A stretch of 64,000 bases of DNA, from contig NZ_CAMFJF010000012.1 in the NCBI RefSeq assembly GCF_945956895.1, positions 1-64,000 of the forward strand, in the 5' to 3' direction. This DNA is from an uncultured Allobosea sp. Lineage in GTDB: Bacteria > Pseudomonadota > Alphaproteobacteria > Rhizobiales > Beijerinckiaceae. Positions 19,408-29,435 of the stretch are shown here, piece after piece. The position numbers and the translations under genes were made by a program. The notes beneath the pieces are model-generated. The model was not told the DNA's origin and did no database searches. It saw only the letters and a program-made list of their open reading frames with translations. Position 1 is the stretch's first letter; every line of letters begins with the position of its first letter.

Positions 19408-19455
19408 GCAAGATTGGTCCGCCTGAGCATCAGGCCATTGAAACGGAGGCGGGTC

Positions 19456-20520
19456 ATGACAGCCGTGACGCAAGCTCCCCCCAGCAAGGCGGCTTCGCCG
19501 GGAAGGCTCGGCCGCTGGAGCCGCGCGCTTTCGCGCGAATTGACGACCGTGGTCATCACCATGTTCGGCCTGCTGTTGGTCACCTTCTTCATCGCCCGCG
19601 TCATCCCGATCGACCCGGTGCTCGCCGTCGTCGGCGACAACGCCAAGCCCGAGACCTATGAGGCGGCGCGCATCGAGCTTGGCCTCGACAAGCCGCTCTG
19701 GCAGCAATTCGCCATCTATATCGGCAAGGTCTTCACCGGGAATCTCGGCACCTCCGTGCTGACCTCGAACCCCGTCGTCGAAGACATCAAGCGCGTCTTC
19801 CCGGCGACGCTGGAGCTCGCGACGCTCGGCACGCTGATCGGCGTGCTCATCGGCGTGCCGCTCGGCATCCTCGCCGCCGTCAATCAGGGCCGCTGGCAGG
19901 ATCAGGTCGCCCGCGTCGTCGGCCTCGTCGGCTATTCCGTCCCGGTCTTCTGGATCGGCCTGATGGCGCTGCTGCTGTTCTACGCCAAGCTCGGCTGGGT
20001 CTCTGGTCCCGGCCGCATCTCGGTCGTCTGGCAGGACATCGTCACCACGCGCACCGGCGTCATCATGATCGACGCCGCGCTGGAGGGCGAATGGGAGGCG
20101 TTCTGGGACGCTTTCTCGCACCTGATCCTGCCGGCCCTGGTGCTCGGCCTGCTCTCGGTCGCCTATATCAGCCGCATGACGCGCAGCTTCATGATCACAG
20201 AGCTGCAGCAGCAATATGTCATCGCCGCCCGCGTGAAAGGCGTCTCCGAGACCGCCGTGATCTGGCGCCACGCGTTGCGCAACGCCGCCGTGCCGCTCTT
20301 CACCGTGATAGCGCTCTCCTACATGCATCTGCTGGAGGGCTCGGTGCTGACCGAGACGATCTTCGCCTGGCCGGGCCTCGGCCGCTATCTTACCAACGCG
20401 CTGCTCAACGCCGACATGAACGCCGTGCTCGGCGGCACGCTGGTGGTCGGCGTCGTCTTCATCGGGGTCAATCTCCTGACCGACATCATCGGCCGCCTGG
20501 CCGATCCGCGCGTGCGCTGA
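19456..20520 (+). CDS. ABC transporter permease, DppB/OppB type
   Basis: An inner-membrane permease of 354 residues with about six transmembrane helices. The N-terminus has the typical ITMFGLLLVTFFIARVIPIDP helix, and the EAA loop, which docks on the ATPases, is at VIAARVKGVSETAVIWRHALRNA (residues about 255-277, quoted in part elsewhere). ATG with ACGGAGGCGGG. It is separated from the receptor gene by 208 bp holding a hairpin and a repeat. It is 10 bp from the second permease. Confidence 0.92.
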   Translation: MTAVTQAPPSKAASPGRLGRWSRALSRELTTVVITMFGLLLVTFFIARVIPIDPVLAVVGDNAKPETYEAARIELGLDKPLWQQFAIYIGKVFTGNLGTSVLTSNPVVEDIKRVFPATLELATLGTLIGVLIGVPLGILAAVNQGRWQDQVARVVGLVGYSVPVFWIGLMALLLFYAKLGWVSGPGRISVVWQDIVTTRTGVIMIDAALEGEWEAFWDAFSHLILPALVLGLLSVAYISRMTRSFMITELQQQYVIAARVKGVSETAVIWRHALRNAAVPLFTVIALSYMHLLEGSVLTETIFAWPGLGRYLTNALLNADMNAVLGGTLVVGVVFIGVNLLTDIIGRLADPRVR

Positions 20521-20530
20521 GGAGGCGGAC

Positions 20531-21436
20531 ATGAGCGATACCTCCTCTCCCGGCCTGCATGCCTGGCTGATCAGCGACTCGCCGGAATCGCGCCGACAGG
20601 CCCGTCTCGGCCAGCTCTACCGGCAATGGCTCGCCTTCAAGCGCAACCCGATGGCGGTGGCGGGCCTCGCCATCATCGTCCTGCTGCTGCTGATCGCCGC
20701 CTTCGCGCCGGTGATCGCGCCCTTCGATCCGATCGCGCAGGCGCTCGACAAGCGGCTCCTGCCGCCCTCGGCGACCAACTGGTTCGGCACCGACGCGCTC
20801 GGCCGCGACATCTTCAGCCGCATCGTCTACGGCACGCGGATCACGCTGGTCATCGTGCTGCTGGTGGTCGTCACCGTCGGCCCCTTCGGCCTGCTGATCG
20901 GCGCGATCTCCGGCTATTACGGCGGCTGGGTCGACCGTCTGCTGATGCGCATCACCGACGTCTTCCTGGCCTTCCCGCGCCTCGTTTTGGCGCTGGCCTT
21001 CGTCGCGGCTCTCGGACCCGGCATCGTCAACGCCATCATCGCCATCGCGATCACGACCTGGCCGCCTTATGCCCGCGTCGCCCGCGCCGAGACGATGGTG
21101 ATCCGCAACCAGGACTATATCGCCGCGATGCGCCTGCAGGGCGCTTCTCAGGCCCGCATCATCTGGAAGCATGTCGTGCCGATGTGCATGTCCTCGCTGA
21201 TCGTGCGCACCACCTTCGACATGGCCGGCATCATCCTGACGGCCGCCGGCCTCGGCTTCCTCGGCCTCGGCGCGCAGCCGCCCATGCCGGAATGGGGCGC
21301 GATGATCTCGGCCGGCCGCGAGCAGATCTTCGACCAGTGGTGGGTCGCGACCTTCCCCGGCGTCGCGATCTGCATCGTCGCGCTCGGCTTCAACCTGCTC
21401 GGCGACGGGCTCCGCGACGTCATGGATGCGAGGTAA
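20531..21436 (+). CDS. ABC transporter permease, DppC/OppC type
   Basis: The second importer permease, 301 residues. It has the N-terminal OppC_N segment (WLAFKRNPMAVAGLAIIVLL), the NWFGTDALGRDIFSRIVYGTR signature of DppC proteins, five or six membrane helices and an EAA loop in IAAMRLQGASQARIIWKHV. ATG with GGAGGCGGAC. Pairs with the DppB-type subunit to form the pore. Confidence 0.92.
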   Translation: MSDTSSPGLHAWLISDSPESRRQARLGQLYRQWLAFKRNPMAVAGLAIIVLLLLIAAFAPVIAPFDPIAQALDKRLLPPSATNWFGTDALGRDIFSRIVYGTRITLVIVLLVVVTVGPFGLLIGAISGYYGGWVDRLLMRITDVFLAFPRLVLALAFVAALGPGIVNAIIAIAITTWPPYARVARAETMVIRNQDYIAAMRLQGASQARIIWKHVVPMCMSSLIVRTTFDMAGIILTAAGLGFLGLGAQPPMPEWGAMISAGREQIFDQWWVATFPGVAICIVALGFNLLGDGLRDVMDAR

Positions 21437-21440
21437 GCCG

Positions 21441-22294
21441 ATGGCGAGCGAGCAGCCTCTTCTCGAAGTCGACAATCTCAAGGTCGATTTCCATACGCCG
21501 ACCGGCATCGTCCGGGCCGTGCGCGGCCTCTCCTTCACGCTGGGCCGCGAGCGGCTCGGCATCGTCGGCGAGTCCGGCTCGGGCAAGTCGATGACCGGCC
21601 GCGCCATTCTCGACCTGATCCCGCATCCGGGCGTTGTCAGCGCCGAGCGCATGCGCTTCCGCGGCCAGGACCTGACGGCCATGGACAAGGGCAACAGGCG
21701 CAAGCTCCGCGGCCGCCATATCTCCATGGTGATGCAGGATCCGAAATTCTCGCTGAACCCGGTCGAGACCGTGGGCAGCCAGATCGCCGAGGCCTATCGC
21801 ATCCACCGCAAGGCCGGCCCCCGCGAGGCGCGCGAGCGCAGCCTCGCCATGCTGGAGCAGGTGCAGATCCGCGAGCCCGCCCGCGTCTACGACCTCTATC
21901 CGCACGAGGTCTCGGGCGGCATGGGCCAGCGCGTCATGATCGCGATGATGCTGATCGCCGAGCCCGAGGTGCTGATCGCCGACGAGCCGACCTCGGCGCT
22001 CGACGTTACCGTCCAGCTCCAGATCCTCAAGATCCTCGACGATCTCGTCACCGAGCGCGGCATGGGGCTGATCTTCATCAGCCACGACCTGCATCTGGTG
22101 CAGTCCTTCTGCGACCGCGTCATCGTCATGTATGGCGGCAAGGTCATGGAGACGCTGCCGGCGACCGAACTCGCCGACCCCTCCGCGCGCAGCCGCCGCC
22201 ATCCCTATACGCTCGGCCTGCTCGAATGCCTGCCGGATCTCGATCATCCGCGAGCGAAGCTCGCCACCCTCAACCGTGACCCGGCGTGGCTGGC

Positions 22295-22298
<4 letters not shown>
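21441..22298 (+). CDS. ABC transporter ATP-binding protein, DppD/OppD type
   Basis: Cytoplasmic ATPase subunit, 285 residues: Walker A GESGSGKSM, Q-loop VMQDPKFSLNP, signature VSGGMGQRVMIAMML, Walker B VLIADEPTSALD and H-loop FISHDL. The C-terminal oligopeptide-transporter segment is present but short (HPYTLGLLECLPDLDHPR). The start at 21441 has GAGGTAAG; an overlapping ATG at 21426 is less likely. Its stop overlaps the next ATPase start (ATGA). Confidence 0.93.
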
Positions 22299-23047
<749 letters not shown>

Positions 23048-23052
23048 GCGGC

Positions 23053-23083
23053 GAGGGGATCGGCCCTGCGCCGACCCCTCTTT
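23053..23083 (+). terminator. Intrinsic terminator of the importer operon
   Basis: GAGGGG-A-TCGGC pairs with GCCGA-CCCCTC, with one bulged A, then TTTGC. It lies a few bases past the last ATPase gene. The T run is short. Confidence 0.7.
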
Positions 23084-23150
23084 GCAGCGCGGCAAAACCG
23101 TCCCACTCTGGCCGCAGCCTTTCGGTACGGTGTATCCCGGTTGGCCGCTC

Positions 23151-23250
23151 CGTCATTGCGAGCGTAGCGAAGCAATCCAGGGGACTGGGTTGAACGGCTG
23201 CGATCCAGTCCCCTGGACCGCTTCGTCGCTTGCGCTTCTCGCAATGACGG
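23151..23250. repeat. Palindromic intergenic repeat, family A copy 2
   Basis: Arms CGTCATTGCGAG and CTCGCAATGACGG enclose GCGTAGCGAAGCAATCCAGG and its near complement; outer and inner arms match the copy at 10491-10580 while the centre differs. It lies between the importer and zwf. Confidence 0.9.
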
Positions 23251-23295
23251 GCACCGCATTGCGAACCGGCATCGCCTGACGGAGTTGTGAGACCT

Positions 23296-24798
23296 ATGGA
23301 CGCCATCGTGGACAACGTGCTTCGGCCCGAGACCATTCCCGAGCGGACGCCGGTCCCGCCCTTCGATCTGGTGATCTTCGGCGCGGGCGGCGATCTCGCG
23401 CTGCGCAAGCTCTTCCCGGCGCTTGCCCAGCGCAACCGTGAGGGCGTCCTGCCCGGGGAAAGCCGCATCCTCGCCATCGTTCGCAAGGAGGAGGATGTCC
23501 AGGGCCTGCCGAAGCAGATCGCCAAGCGCCTCGACGAGGAGGGTATCCCGAAGGATCAGGTCGAGCTCTTCCTGCGCCGCCTGACCATGGTGATGCTCGA
23601 TGCGGTGAAGCCCGAGACCTATGGCGCGCTGAAGGAGGCGCTGGGCGAGAGCGACCGCGTGCGCTCCTTCTATCTGTCGACGCCGCCCGACCTCTTCATC
23701 CCGATCTGCGAGAACCTCGCCAAGGCCGATATCCTGACGCCGACCTCGCGCGTTATCCTGGAGAAGCCTCTGGGCCGTGATCTCGCCTCGGCACGGGCGA
23801 TCAACGATGCTGTCGCCCGCATCCTGCCGGAAAGCCGCACCTACCGGATCGACCATTATCTCGGCAAGGAGACGGTGCAGAACCTGCTCGTCCTGCGCTT
23901 TGCCAACACGCTGTTCGAGCGCTCATGGTCGAGCCGCGACATCGACCATGTCCAGATCACGGTGGCCGAGACGGTCGGCCTGGAGCAGCGCGCCGGCTAT
24001 TACGACAAATCCGGGCATATGCGCGACATGGTCCAGAATCATCTCATGCAGTTGCTGACTCTCTTCGCCATCGAGCCGCCGAACATGCTGGAGGCCGGCG
24101 CCGTCCGCGAGGAGAAGATCAAGGTGCTGAAGGCGCTCAGGCCCATCGTCGGGCCGGATGTCCAGCGCTTCACCGTGCGCGGTCAGTACGGCGCCGGCCA
24201 GATCGACGGCCAGCGCGTGCGCGGCTATTCCGAGGAGCTCGGCCACGGCTCGAACACCGAGACCTTCGTCGCCATCCGCTGCGAGGTCGATAACTGGCGC
24301 TGGGCCGGTGTGCCGATCTATCTGCGCACGGGAAAACGCATGGCGCAGCGCTATTCCGAGATCGCCGTTACCTTCAAGCCGGTGCCGCATTCGATCTTCG
24401 GCGGCGGCTCCTGCGACCGTCTCGACGCCAACCGTCTCTTCATCCGCCTGCAGCCGAATGACGGCGTCCAGCTTCAATTGATGATGAAGGTGCCGGGCTC
24501 CGGCCGACTCAAGATCGTGCCGCGCCAGCTCGACCTGCGCTATTCCACCGCCTTCGACGAGCGCACGCCGGACGCCTATGAGCGCCTGCTGACCGATGTG
24601 ATCCGCGGCGACCAGACGCTGTTCATGCATCGCGACGAGGTCGAGCAGGCCTGGGCCTGGGTCGATCCGATCATCGCCGGCTGGCAGGATTACTATCCGC
24701 ATCCGCATCGCTACGCCGCTGGCTCCTGGGGCCCGTCGCAGGCGATCGGCCTGATCGAGCGCGACGGCCGCTCCTGGGCTGATCCGGATCTGGTCTGA
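23296..24798 (+). CDS. zwf: Glucose-6-phosphate 1-dehydrogenase
   Basis: Oxidises glucose 6-phosphate to 6-phosphogluconolactone with NAD(P)+. 500 residues. The nucleotide-binding loop FGAGGDLALRKLFPAL is at about 30-45, and the active-site signature RIDHYLGKETVQN at about 180-192. The ATG at 23296 is chosen because GGAG lies 11 bases upstream; an in-frame GTG at 23287 is too near that site. The stop overlaps the pgl start. It is the first gene of a zwf-pgl-eda cluster. Confidence 0.97.
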   Translation: MDAIVDNVLRPETIPERTPVPPFDLVIFGAGGDLALRKLFPALAQRNREGVLPGESRILAIVRKEEDVQGLPKQIAKRLDEEGIPKDQVELFLRRLTMVMLDAVKPETYGALKEALGESDRVRSFYLSTPPDLFIPICENLAKADILTPTSRVILEKPLGRDLASARAINDAVARILPESRTYRIDHYLGKETVQNLLVLRFANTLFERSWSSRDIDHVQITVAETVGLEQRAGYYDKSGHMRDMVQNHLMQLLTLFAIEPPNMLEAGAVREEKIKVLKALRPIVGPDVQRFTVRGQYGAGQIDGQRVRGYSEELGHGSNTETFVAIRCEVDNWRWAGVPIYLRTGKRMAQRYSEIAVTFKPVPHSIFGGGSCDRLDANRLFIRLQPNDGVQLQLMMKVPGSGRLKIVPRQLDLRYSTAFDERTPDAYERLLTDVIRGDQTLFMHRDEVEQAWAWVDPIIAGWQDYYPHPHRYAAGSWGPSQAIGLIERDGRSWADPDLV

Positions 24799-25484
24799 TG
24801 GCCGGCCCGCTCGCCTGGCATCGCTTCGCCACGCTGGCCGACGCTTCCGAAGCGCTGGCGGAAGCGGTCGCGGTCCGGCTGAAGGATTTGCTCGCCGGGC
24901 CGGGCAGGGCGCTTCTCGCCGTGCCCGGCGGCACGACCCCGGCCGGCTTTCTCGCTGCGCTCGGCCGGCACGACCTGGCCTGGGAGCAGGTCACGCTGCT
25001 GCCGACCGACGAGCGCTTCGTCGCAGCCGACGATGCCGCCTCGAACGAGCGCATGATCCGCGCGCAGTTCGCGCCGCTGGCGGGAGGGCGCGCCGCGTTC
25101 CTGTCGTTCCACGAGCATGGCAGCGATATCGAGGCTGCTGCCGCGCTGCTCTGCGCGAAGCTCGCCGACCTGCCGTCGATCGACCTCCTCGTCAGTGGCA
25201 TGGGCGCGGATGGCCATATCGCCTCGCTCTTTCCGGGCGCCGAGACCACTTTCAACGCGGTGCCGGATAGCGGCATCGTCGTCGCTCGTCCGCCGGGCTT
25301 GCCGCCGCGCCTGTCGCTCTCGCCCGCCCGCCTGCTCGACGCCGGCTGGGCGAGCCTGCTCGTCTCAGGCGCCGCCAAGGAAGCGGTGCTCAAGGCCGCT
25401 CCCGAGCGCGGGCAGCGACCGCTGCCGGTCGATCTTCTGCTCGGCAGCGCGCGAGGGCTCGACGTCTATTGGGCGAAGGAGTAG
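24798..25484 (+). CDS. pgl: 6-phosphogluconolactonase
   Basis: Hydrolyses 6-phosphogluconolactone to 6-phosphogluconate. 228 residues of the NagB-like DevB/SOL type, with VPGGTTPAGFLAAL near the N-terminus, LLPTDERFV and the SGMGADGHIASLFPG loop. It begins one base inside the zwf stop codon (TGATG), so translation is coupled. eda follows after 39 bp. Confidence 0.95.
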   Translation: MAGPLAWHRFATLADASEALAEAVAVRLKDLLAGPGRALLAVPGGTTPAGFLAALGRHDLAWEQVTLLPTDERFVAADDAASNERMIRAQFAPLAGGRAAFLSFHEHGSDIEAAAALLCAKLADLPSIDLLVSGMGADGHIASLFPGAETTFNAVPDSGIVVARPPGLPPRLSLSPARLLDAGWASLLVSGAAKEAVLKAAPERGQRPLPVDLLLGSARGLDVYWAKE

Positions 25485-25523
25485 AGCCGGATTTCCTGCT
25501 CAAATCGATTGAAAGACGAGACC

Positions 25524-26168
25524 ATGGACGAGACTGCCGCGATTGCCCGGTTGAAGAGCTGCGGCGTGATCCCCGTCGTGGTGATCGAGGATGCCTCGCG
25601 CGCCGTCGATCTCGCCCATGCCCTGGTCGCCGGCGGCATCGATGTGGTCGAGGTCACGCTGCGCCGCCCGGCCGCGATGGAAGCGCTCGCGGCCATTGCG
25701 AAATCGGTGCCGAAGGCGCTTGCCGTGGCGGGCACGGTGGTGACGCCGGCCCAGGCCCAACAGGTCAAGGACGCCGGTGCGCAGGCCGTGGTCAGCCCCG
25801 GCTTCAGCGAGAGCGTCGACGAGGCCCTGCGCAAGGCGGGCCTGCCCTGGCTTCCGGGCGTCGCGACCGCGTCCGATTGCATGCGCGCCGTCGCGGCCGA
25901 CCGCACCACCGCGAAATTCTTCCCGGCCGAGCAGGCTGGCGGCCCGCCGGCCCTGAAGGCGCTCTCCGGCCCGTTCCCGCAGATGACCTTCTGCCCGACC
26001 GGCGGCGTCGGCCTGAAGAATCTCGGCGATTATCTCGCCTTGCCGCAGGTCATCTGCGTCGGCGGCTCCTGGCTGGTCCCGGCCGATGCGATCGCCACGG
26101 GTAATTGGAAGCGGATAGAGACGCTGGCGCGCGAGGCCAAGGAAGCCTTCCAGAAGGCGCGTGGGTAA
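25524..26168 (+). CDS. eda: 2-keto-3-deoxy-6-phosphogluconate (KDPG/KHG) aldolase
   Basis: Cleaves KDPG to pyruvate and glyceraldehyde 3-phosphate, the last step of the Entner-Doudoroff route. 214 residues in a TIM barrel, with the general-base Glu in VVEVTLRRP, the Schiff-base Lys in AKFFPAEQAGG and the phosphate-site FCPTGGVG. The ATG at 25524 is preferred over a TTG at 25509. It forms one transcription unit with zwf and pgl; the dehydratase Edd is not here. Confidence 0.95.
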   Translation: MDETAAIARLKSCGVIPVVVIEDASRAVDLAHALVAGGIDVVEVTLRRPAAMEALAAIAKSVPKALAVAGTVVTPAQAQQVKDAGAQAVVSPGFSESVDEALRKAGLPWLPGVATASDCMRAVAADRTTAKFFPAEQAGGPPALKALSGPFPQMTFCPTGGVGLKNLGDYLALPQVICVGGSWLVPADAIATGNWKRIETLAREAKEAFQKARG

Positions 26169-26207
26169 GGGCGCGGTGCGGCAACAGAAGCGCGAGAAAG
26201 GAAGCGT

Positions 26208-26340
26208 GTCATCCCGTGCGCGCTGCAGCGTGTAACGCTGCTGCGCAGACACGGGATCGCATGACGAGAAGGTGGCTTTTCCTGCAAACGGTCCCGCATC
26301 TGCGCAGCAGCACTTCGTGCCGCAGCGCGTGCGGGATGAC
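26208..26340. repeat. Family B repeat, two inverted copies
   Basis: 26208-26265 reads GTCATCCCGTGCGCGCTGC ... CACGGGATCGCATGAC, and 26291-26340 is a second unit in the opposite orientation ending GTGCGGGATGAC. The same unit occurs at 46168-46225. It fills the gap between the convergent eda and the FAD oxidoreductase gene. Confidence 0.85.
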
Positions 26341-26343
26341 GCC

Positions 26344-27447
26344 CTATGACAGCTTCTCCCGCACCATCTCCGCAATCGCCAGCGAACTCGTCAGCCCCGG
26401 GCTCTCGATGCCCAGCAGATTGACCAGCCCGGCGACCCCATGCACCTCCGGCCCGTCGATGCGGAAATCCGGCATCTGCTCGGTTGGTCCGTGCAGTTTC
26501 GGCCGGATGCCGGCGTAGTCCGCGACCAGCGCAGCATCCGGCAGTCCCGGCCAGTACGTCCGGATCGCAGCGTAGAACTTCTCTGCCCGCGCCGGATCGA
26601 CGACCAGGTCCTGATCGCTCTCGACCCACTCGACATCGGGGCCGAATTTCACCCGCCCGCCCATGTCGATCGTGGCGTGGATGCCTAAGCCCGCCGCCTC
26701 CGGCACCGGATAGACCAGGTGGCTGAAGGGCTGCTTGCCGGTCAGTGCGAAATAATTGCCCTTCGCATAATGCTGCACCGGCACATGCTCCGTCGGGAAC
26801 CGGTCGAGCAGGCCGAGCAGCTTCGGCGCGCCATGGCCGGCCGAATTGACCACGGTCCGCACGCTGTAGGTTGCCGGATCGTCGCCGCCGAAATCGACGC
26901 TGAAACCGTCCGCCTCGCGCCGCCAGCCGGTGATCGGCGTGTTGAGCGCGAGCGAGCCGCCGGCCGCCTCGCACTCGCCGAGCAGCGAGAGCATCAGCGC
27001 ATGGCTGTCGACCACGCCGGTCTCGGGCGAGAGGAGCGCGATCTCGCAGCGCACCTCCGGCTCCATCGCCTTGGCCTCGGCGCCGGAGAGCCAGCGCAGC
27101 GTATCGACGCCCGAAGCCTTGGCGCGGGTCATGATTGTCTCCAGCGCCGGCTTCTGGCTTTCCGAGGTGGCGACGATCAGCTTGCCGCAGGCCTTGTGCG
27201 GCAAGCCGCGCTCTTGCAGGTAGCGATAGAGTAGCTCACGGCCCGTGACGCAGACGCGGGCCTTCAGCGAGCCGGGCGGATAATAGATCCCGGCATGGAT
27301 GACCTCGGAATTGCGCGCCGAGGTCTGGGTGCCGATGCCCTCAGTGGCCTCGGCGATGACGATCTCGCGTCCGGCCAGCGCCAGCTCGCGGGCAACCGCG
27401 AGGCCGACGACGCCGGCCCCGATCACCAGACAATCGATGTCGCTCAT
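26344..27447 (-). CDS. FAD-dependent oxidoreductase, L-2-hydroxyglutarate oxidase-like
   Basis: 367 residues of the D-amino acid oxidase (DAO) fold. The N-terminal dinucleotide-binding motif is DCLVIGAGVVGLAVAREL; TQTSARNSEVIHAGIYYPPGSLKA is typical of the LhgO / L2HGDH group (its core SARNSEVIHAGIYY is recognisable). The C-terminal FAD motif is LVNLLGIESPGLTSSLAIAE. Expected reaction: L-2-hydroxyglutarate to 2-oxoglutarate, or oxidation of a related 2-hydroxy acid; the exact substrate is uncertain. It lies 11 bp after the M20 hydrolase gene in the same operon. Confidence 0.82.
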   Translation of the reverse strand: MSDIDCLVIGAGVVGLAVARELALAGREIVIAEATEGIGTQTSARNSEVIHAGIYYPPGSLKARVCVTGRELLYRYLQERGLPHKACGKLIVATSESQKPALETIMTRAKASGVDTLRWLSGAEAKAMEPEVRCEIALLSPETGVVDSHALMLSLLGECEAAGGSLALNTPITGWRREADGFSVDFGGDDPATYSVRTVVNSAGHGAPKLLGLLDRFPTEHVPVQHYAKGNYFALTGKQPFSHLVYPVPEAAGLGIHATIDMGGRVKFGPDVEWVESDQDLVVDPARAEKFYAAIRTYWPGLPDAALVADYAGIRPKLHGPTEQMPDFRIDGPEVHGVAGLVNLLGIESPGLTSSLAIAEMVREKLS

Positions 27448-27458
27448 CGCCTGAGCCG

Positions 27459-28631
27459 TCAGCCGCGCTGCGGCATGGCGATCTCGATGAGGCTCGCCCA
27501 GTAGTTTACACCCACCGGGATTGCCGCGTCGTTGAACTCATAGGCCGGGTTGTGCAGGCCGGCCGAGTCGCCGTTGCCGATATTGATGAAGGCGCCGGGG
27601 CGCTCCTCCAGCATGTAGGAGAAATCCTCCGAGCCCATGGTCGGCGGCACCGCGGTGTTGATCGCGTCCGAGCCGAAGGCCTCCTTCGTCACGCTGGTGG
27701 CGAAATCGGTCTGGCCGGCATGGTTGAAGGTCACAGGATAGCCGCGGCGGTAGTTGAGTTCGTACTTCATGCCGAAGGCCTTCATCACGCCCTCGATGAT
27801 CTCGCCGATGCGCTTCTCCGCGAGGTCGCGGATTTCCGGCGTCAGCGTGCGGACCGAGCCCTTGATCTCCGCGCTCTGCGGAATGACGTTGAAGGCCTCG
27901 CCGGCATTGAGCGCGGTCACCGAGACGACGATCGAGTCGAGCGGGTCGGCATTGCGCGAGGCGACCGTCTGCAGCGCGGTGACGAGCGCGCAGGAGGCCA
28001 CGATCGGGTCGTTGACGCGGTGCGGCGCCGCCGCATGGCCGCCGAGGCCCTCGATCTTGATGTGGAACTGGTCGGCGGCGGCCATCGCAGGCCCCTTGCG
28101 GATCTCGAACTTGCCGACGGGCACGCCCGGCTTGTTGTGCATGCCATAGACTTCCTGGATGCCGAAGCGGGTGATCAGCCCGTCGTCGATCATCGCCTTG
28201 GCGCCGGCGCCGCCTTCTTCGGCCGGCTGGAAGATCAGCACGGCGGTGCCGTCGAAATCGCGGGTCTCGGTCAGGTACTTGGCGGCGCCGAGCAGCATGG
28301 CGGTATGGCCGTCATGGCCGCAGGCATGCATCTTGCCCGGCACGGTCGAACGGTGCGGGAGATTGGTCTCCTCATGGATCGGCAGCGCGTCCATGTCGGC
28401 GCGCATGGCGATGACCCGGCCTGAATTCTGGCTCTTGCCCTTGATGACGCCGACCACGCCGGTCTGGCCCACGCCGGTGGCGACTTCGTCGACGCCCCAT
28501 TCCTTGAGTTTGTCGGCGACGAGGCCGGCGGTCCGGTGGACGTCGTACATCAGCTCGGGGTGGCGATGGATGTCGCGGCGGATCGCGGTGATTTCCGGGG
28601 TCAGCGCCGCGATGATGTCGGTCTTGGGCAT
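27459..28631 (-). CDS. M20-family amidohydrolase (N-acyl amino acid / hippurate hydrolase type)
   Basis: 390 residues of the M20D metallopeptidase family: RRDIHRHPELMYD at the start, metal ligands in HACGHDGHTAMLLGAA and PAEEGGAGAKAMIDDG, the lid-domain GGHAAAPHRVNDPI and the C-terminal PTMGSEDFSYMLEERPG. It removes an acyl group from an amino acid or similar amide. The ATG at 28631 has AGAGGA; the frame extends to 28685 without a good start. It is upstream of the FAD oxidoreductase, so their substrates may be linked. Confidence 0.92.
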   Translation of the reverse strand: MPKTDIIAALTPEITAIRRDIHRHPELMYDVHRTAGLVADKLKEWGVDEVATGVGQTGVVGVIKGKSQNSGRVIAMRADMDALPIHEETNLPHRSTVPGKMHACGHDGHTAMLLGAAKYLTETRDFDGTAVLIFQPAEEGGAGAKAMIDDGLITRFGIQEVYGMHNKPGVPVGKFEIRKGPAMAAADQFHIKIEGLGGHAAAPHRVNDPIVASCALVTALQTVASRNADPLDSIVVSVTALNAGEAFNVIPQSAEIKGSVRTLTPEIRDLAEKRIGEIIEGVMKAFGMKYELNYRRGYPVTFNHAGQTDFATSVTKEAFGSDAINTAVPPTMGSEDFSYMLEERPGAFINIGNGDSAGLHNPAYEFNDAAIPVGVNYWASLIEIAMPQRG

Positions 28632-28943
28632 CGTATCCTCTGAGATGGCATGGGGCGACCACGCAGAAAGCGGGTGCCGTCGCACAGGCTAGCCCAGCCA
28701 CGCCCCGCCTGTCCAAGCCGATGGCGCGCAGGGGATGGGCCTTGGGGGAATGGCGGGCGTTCCCGAAAGGTCAAGGTGCGCCTGACCAAACGCCATGAGC
28801 CACCAGGATGACAGCCGTGAAATAACCCGGAAAGGCCGTAGCCATGATTTGGCCTTTCTTGACGATTAGCTGAGGCGGCATTCGCTCGGGCCATCGAGAT
28901 TATCTGGCCTGATCTTTTCCATTCCCCCTTACATGTCTGGTAG
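28632..28943. other. Gene-free divergent spacer
   Basis: 312 bp between the divergent M20 hydrolase and M15-type peptidase genes. No convincing reading frame, hairpin or repeat was recognised. It must hold both promoters; a TTGACG hexamer at about 28859 has no good -10 partner at the normal distance. Confidence 0.6.
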
Positions 28944-29393
28944 ATGATGCGTCGCTTGTCGTTGCTTGCGTTTGTGTGTGGTTTATTGCCTGTCGCCGCC
29001 TTGGCGGATGTAACTCCCGAGAAGATATCCTTCCAACCCCAGGTCAAAGGCCTGGGCTGCCTCAAGCCCGAAACGAAGGCGATGATCGCCGAGCTCGTCG
29101 CCAAGATCGGCCCGATCCAGATCACCTCGACCTGCGGCGGCCGCCATGCCCGTCACTCGCAGCACTACAACGGCAAGGCGATCGACTTCCGGCCGATGGC
29201 GACCTCGCCGCGCAAGGCGGCCGCTGCCGCCCGCTCGCTCGCCAGCGTCGGCGGCGTCGGCTCCTATTCGAACGGCCTGATCCATGCGGATGTCGGCGCG
29301 CGCGAAGCCTCCTGGTACGGCCAAAAGCGCAGCCGTTATGCTTCCGTCGGCGCGCGCAGCCACTACACACGGCTAGCTCGCAACAGCCGCTGA
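28944..29393 (+). CDS. Secreted peptidase M15-type (YcbK/DUF882-like) protein
   Basis: 149 residues with a signal peptide (MMRRLSLLAFVCGLLPVAALA). The mature part has the zinc-site pattern of M15 D-Ala-D-Ala carboxypeptidase-like enzymes: HSQHYNGKAIDFRP (His and Asp ligands) and GLIHADVG (His ligand). It probably acts on peptidoglycan in the periplasm, as a remodelling enzyme or endopeptidase. Two consecutive ATGs give an ambiguous start of one residue. Alone in its transcription unit. Confidence 0.82.
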   Translation: MMRRLSLLAFVCGLLPVAALADVTPEKISFQPQVKGLGCLKPETKAMIAELVAKIGPIQITSTCGGRHARHSQHYNGKAIDFRPMATSPRKAAAAARSLASVGGVGSYSNGLIHADVGAREASWYGQKRSRYASVGARSHYTRLARNSR

Positions 29394-29435
29394 TCGGCCG
29401 TTCCAGAGCGTACTGCTGTCACGCGGAAACACCGC

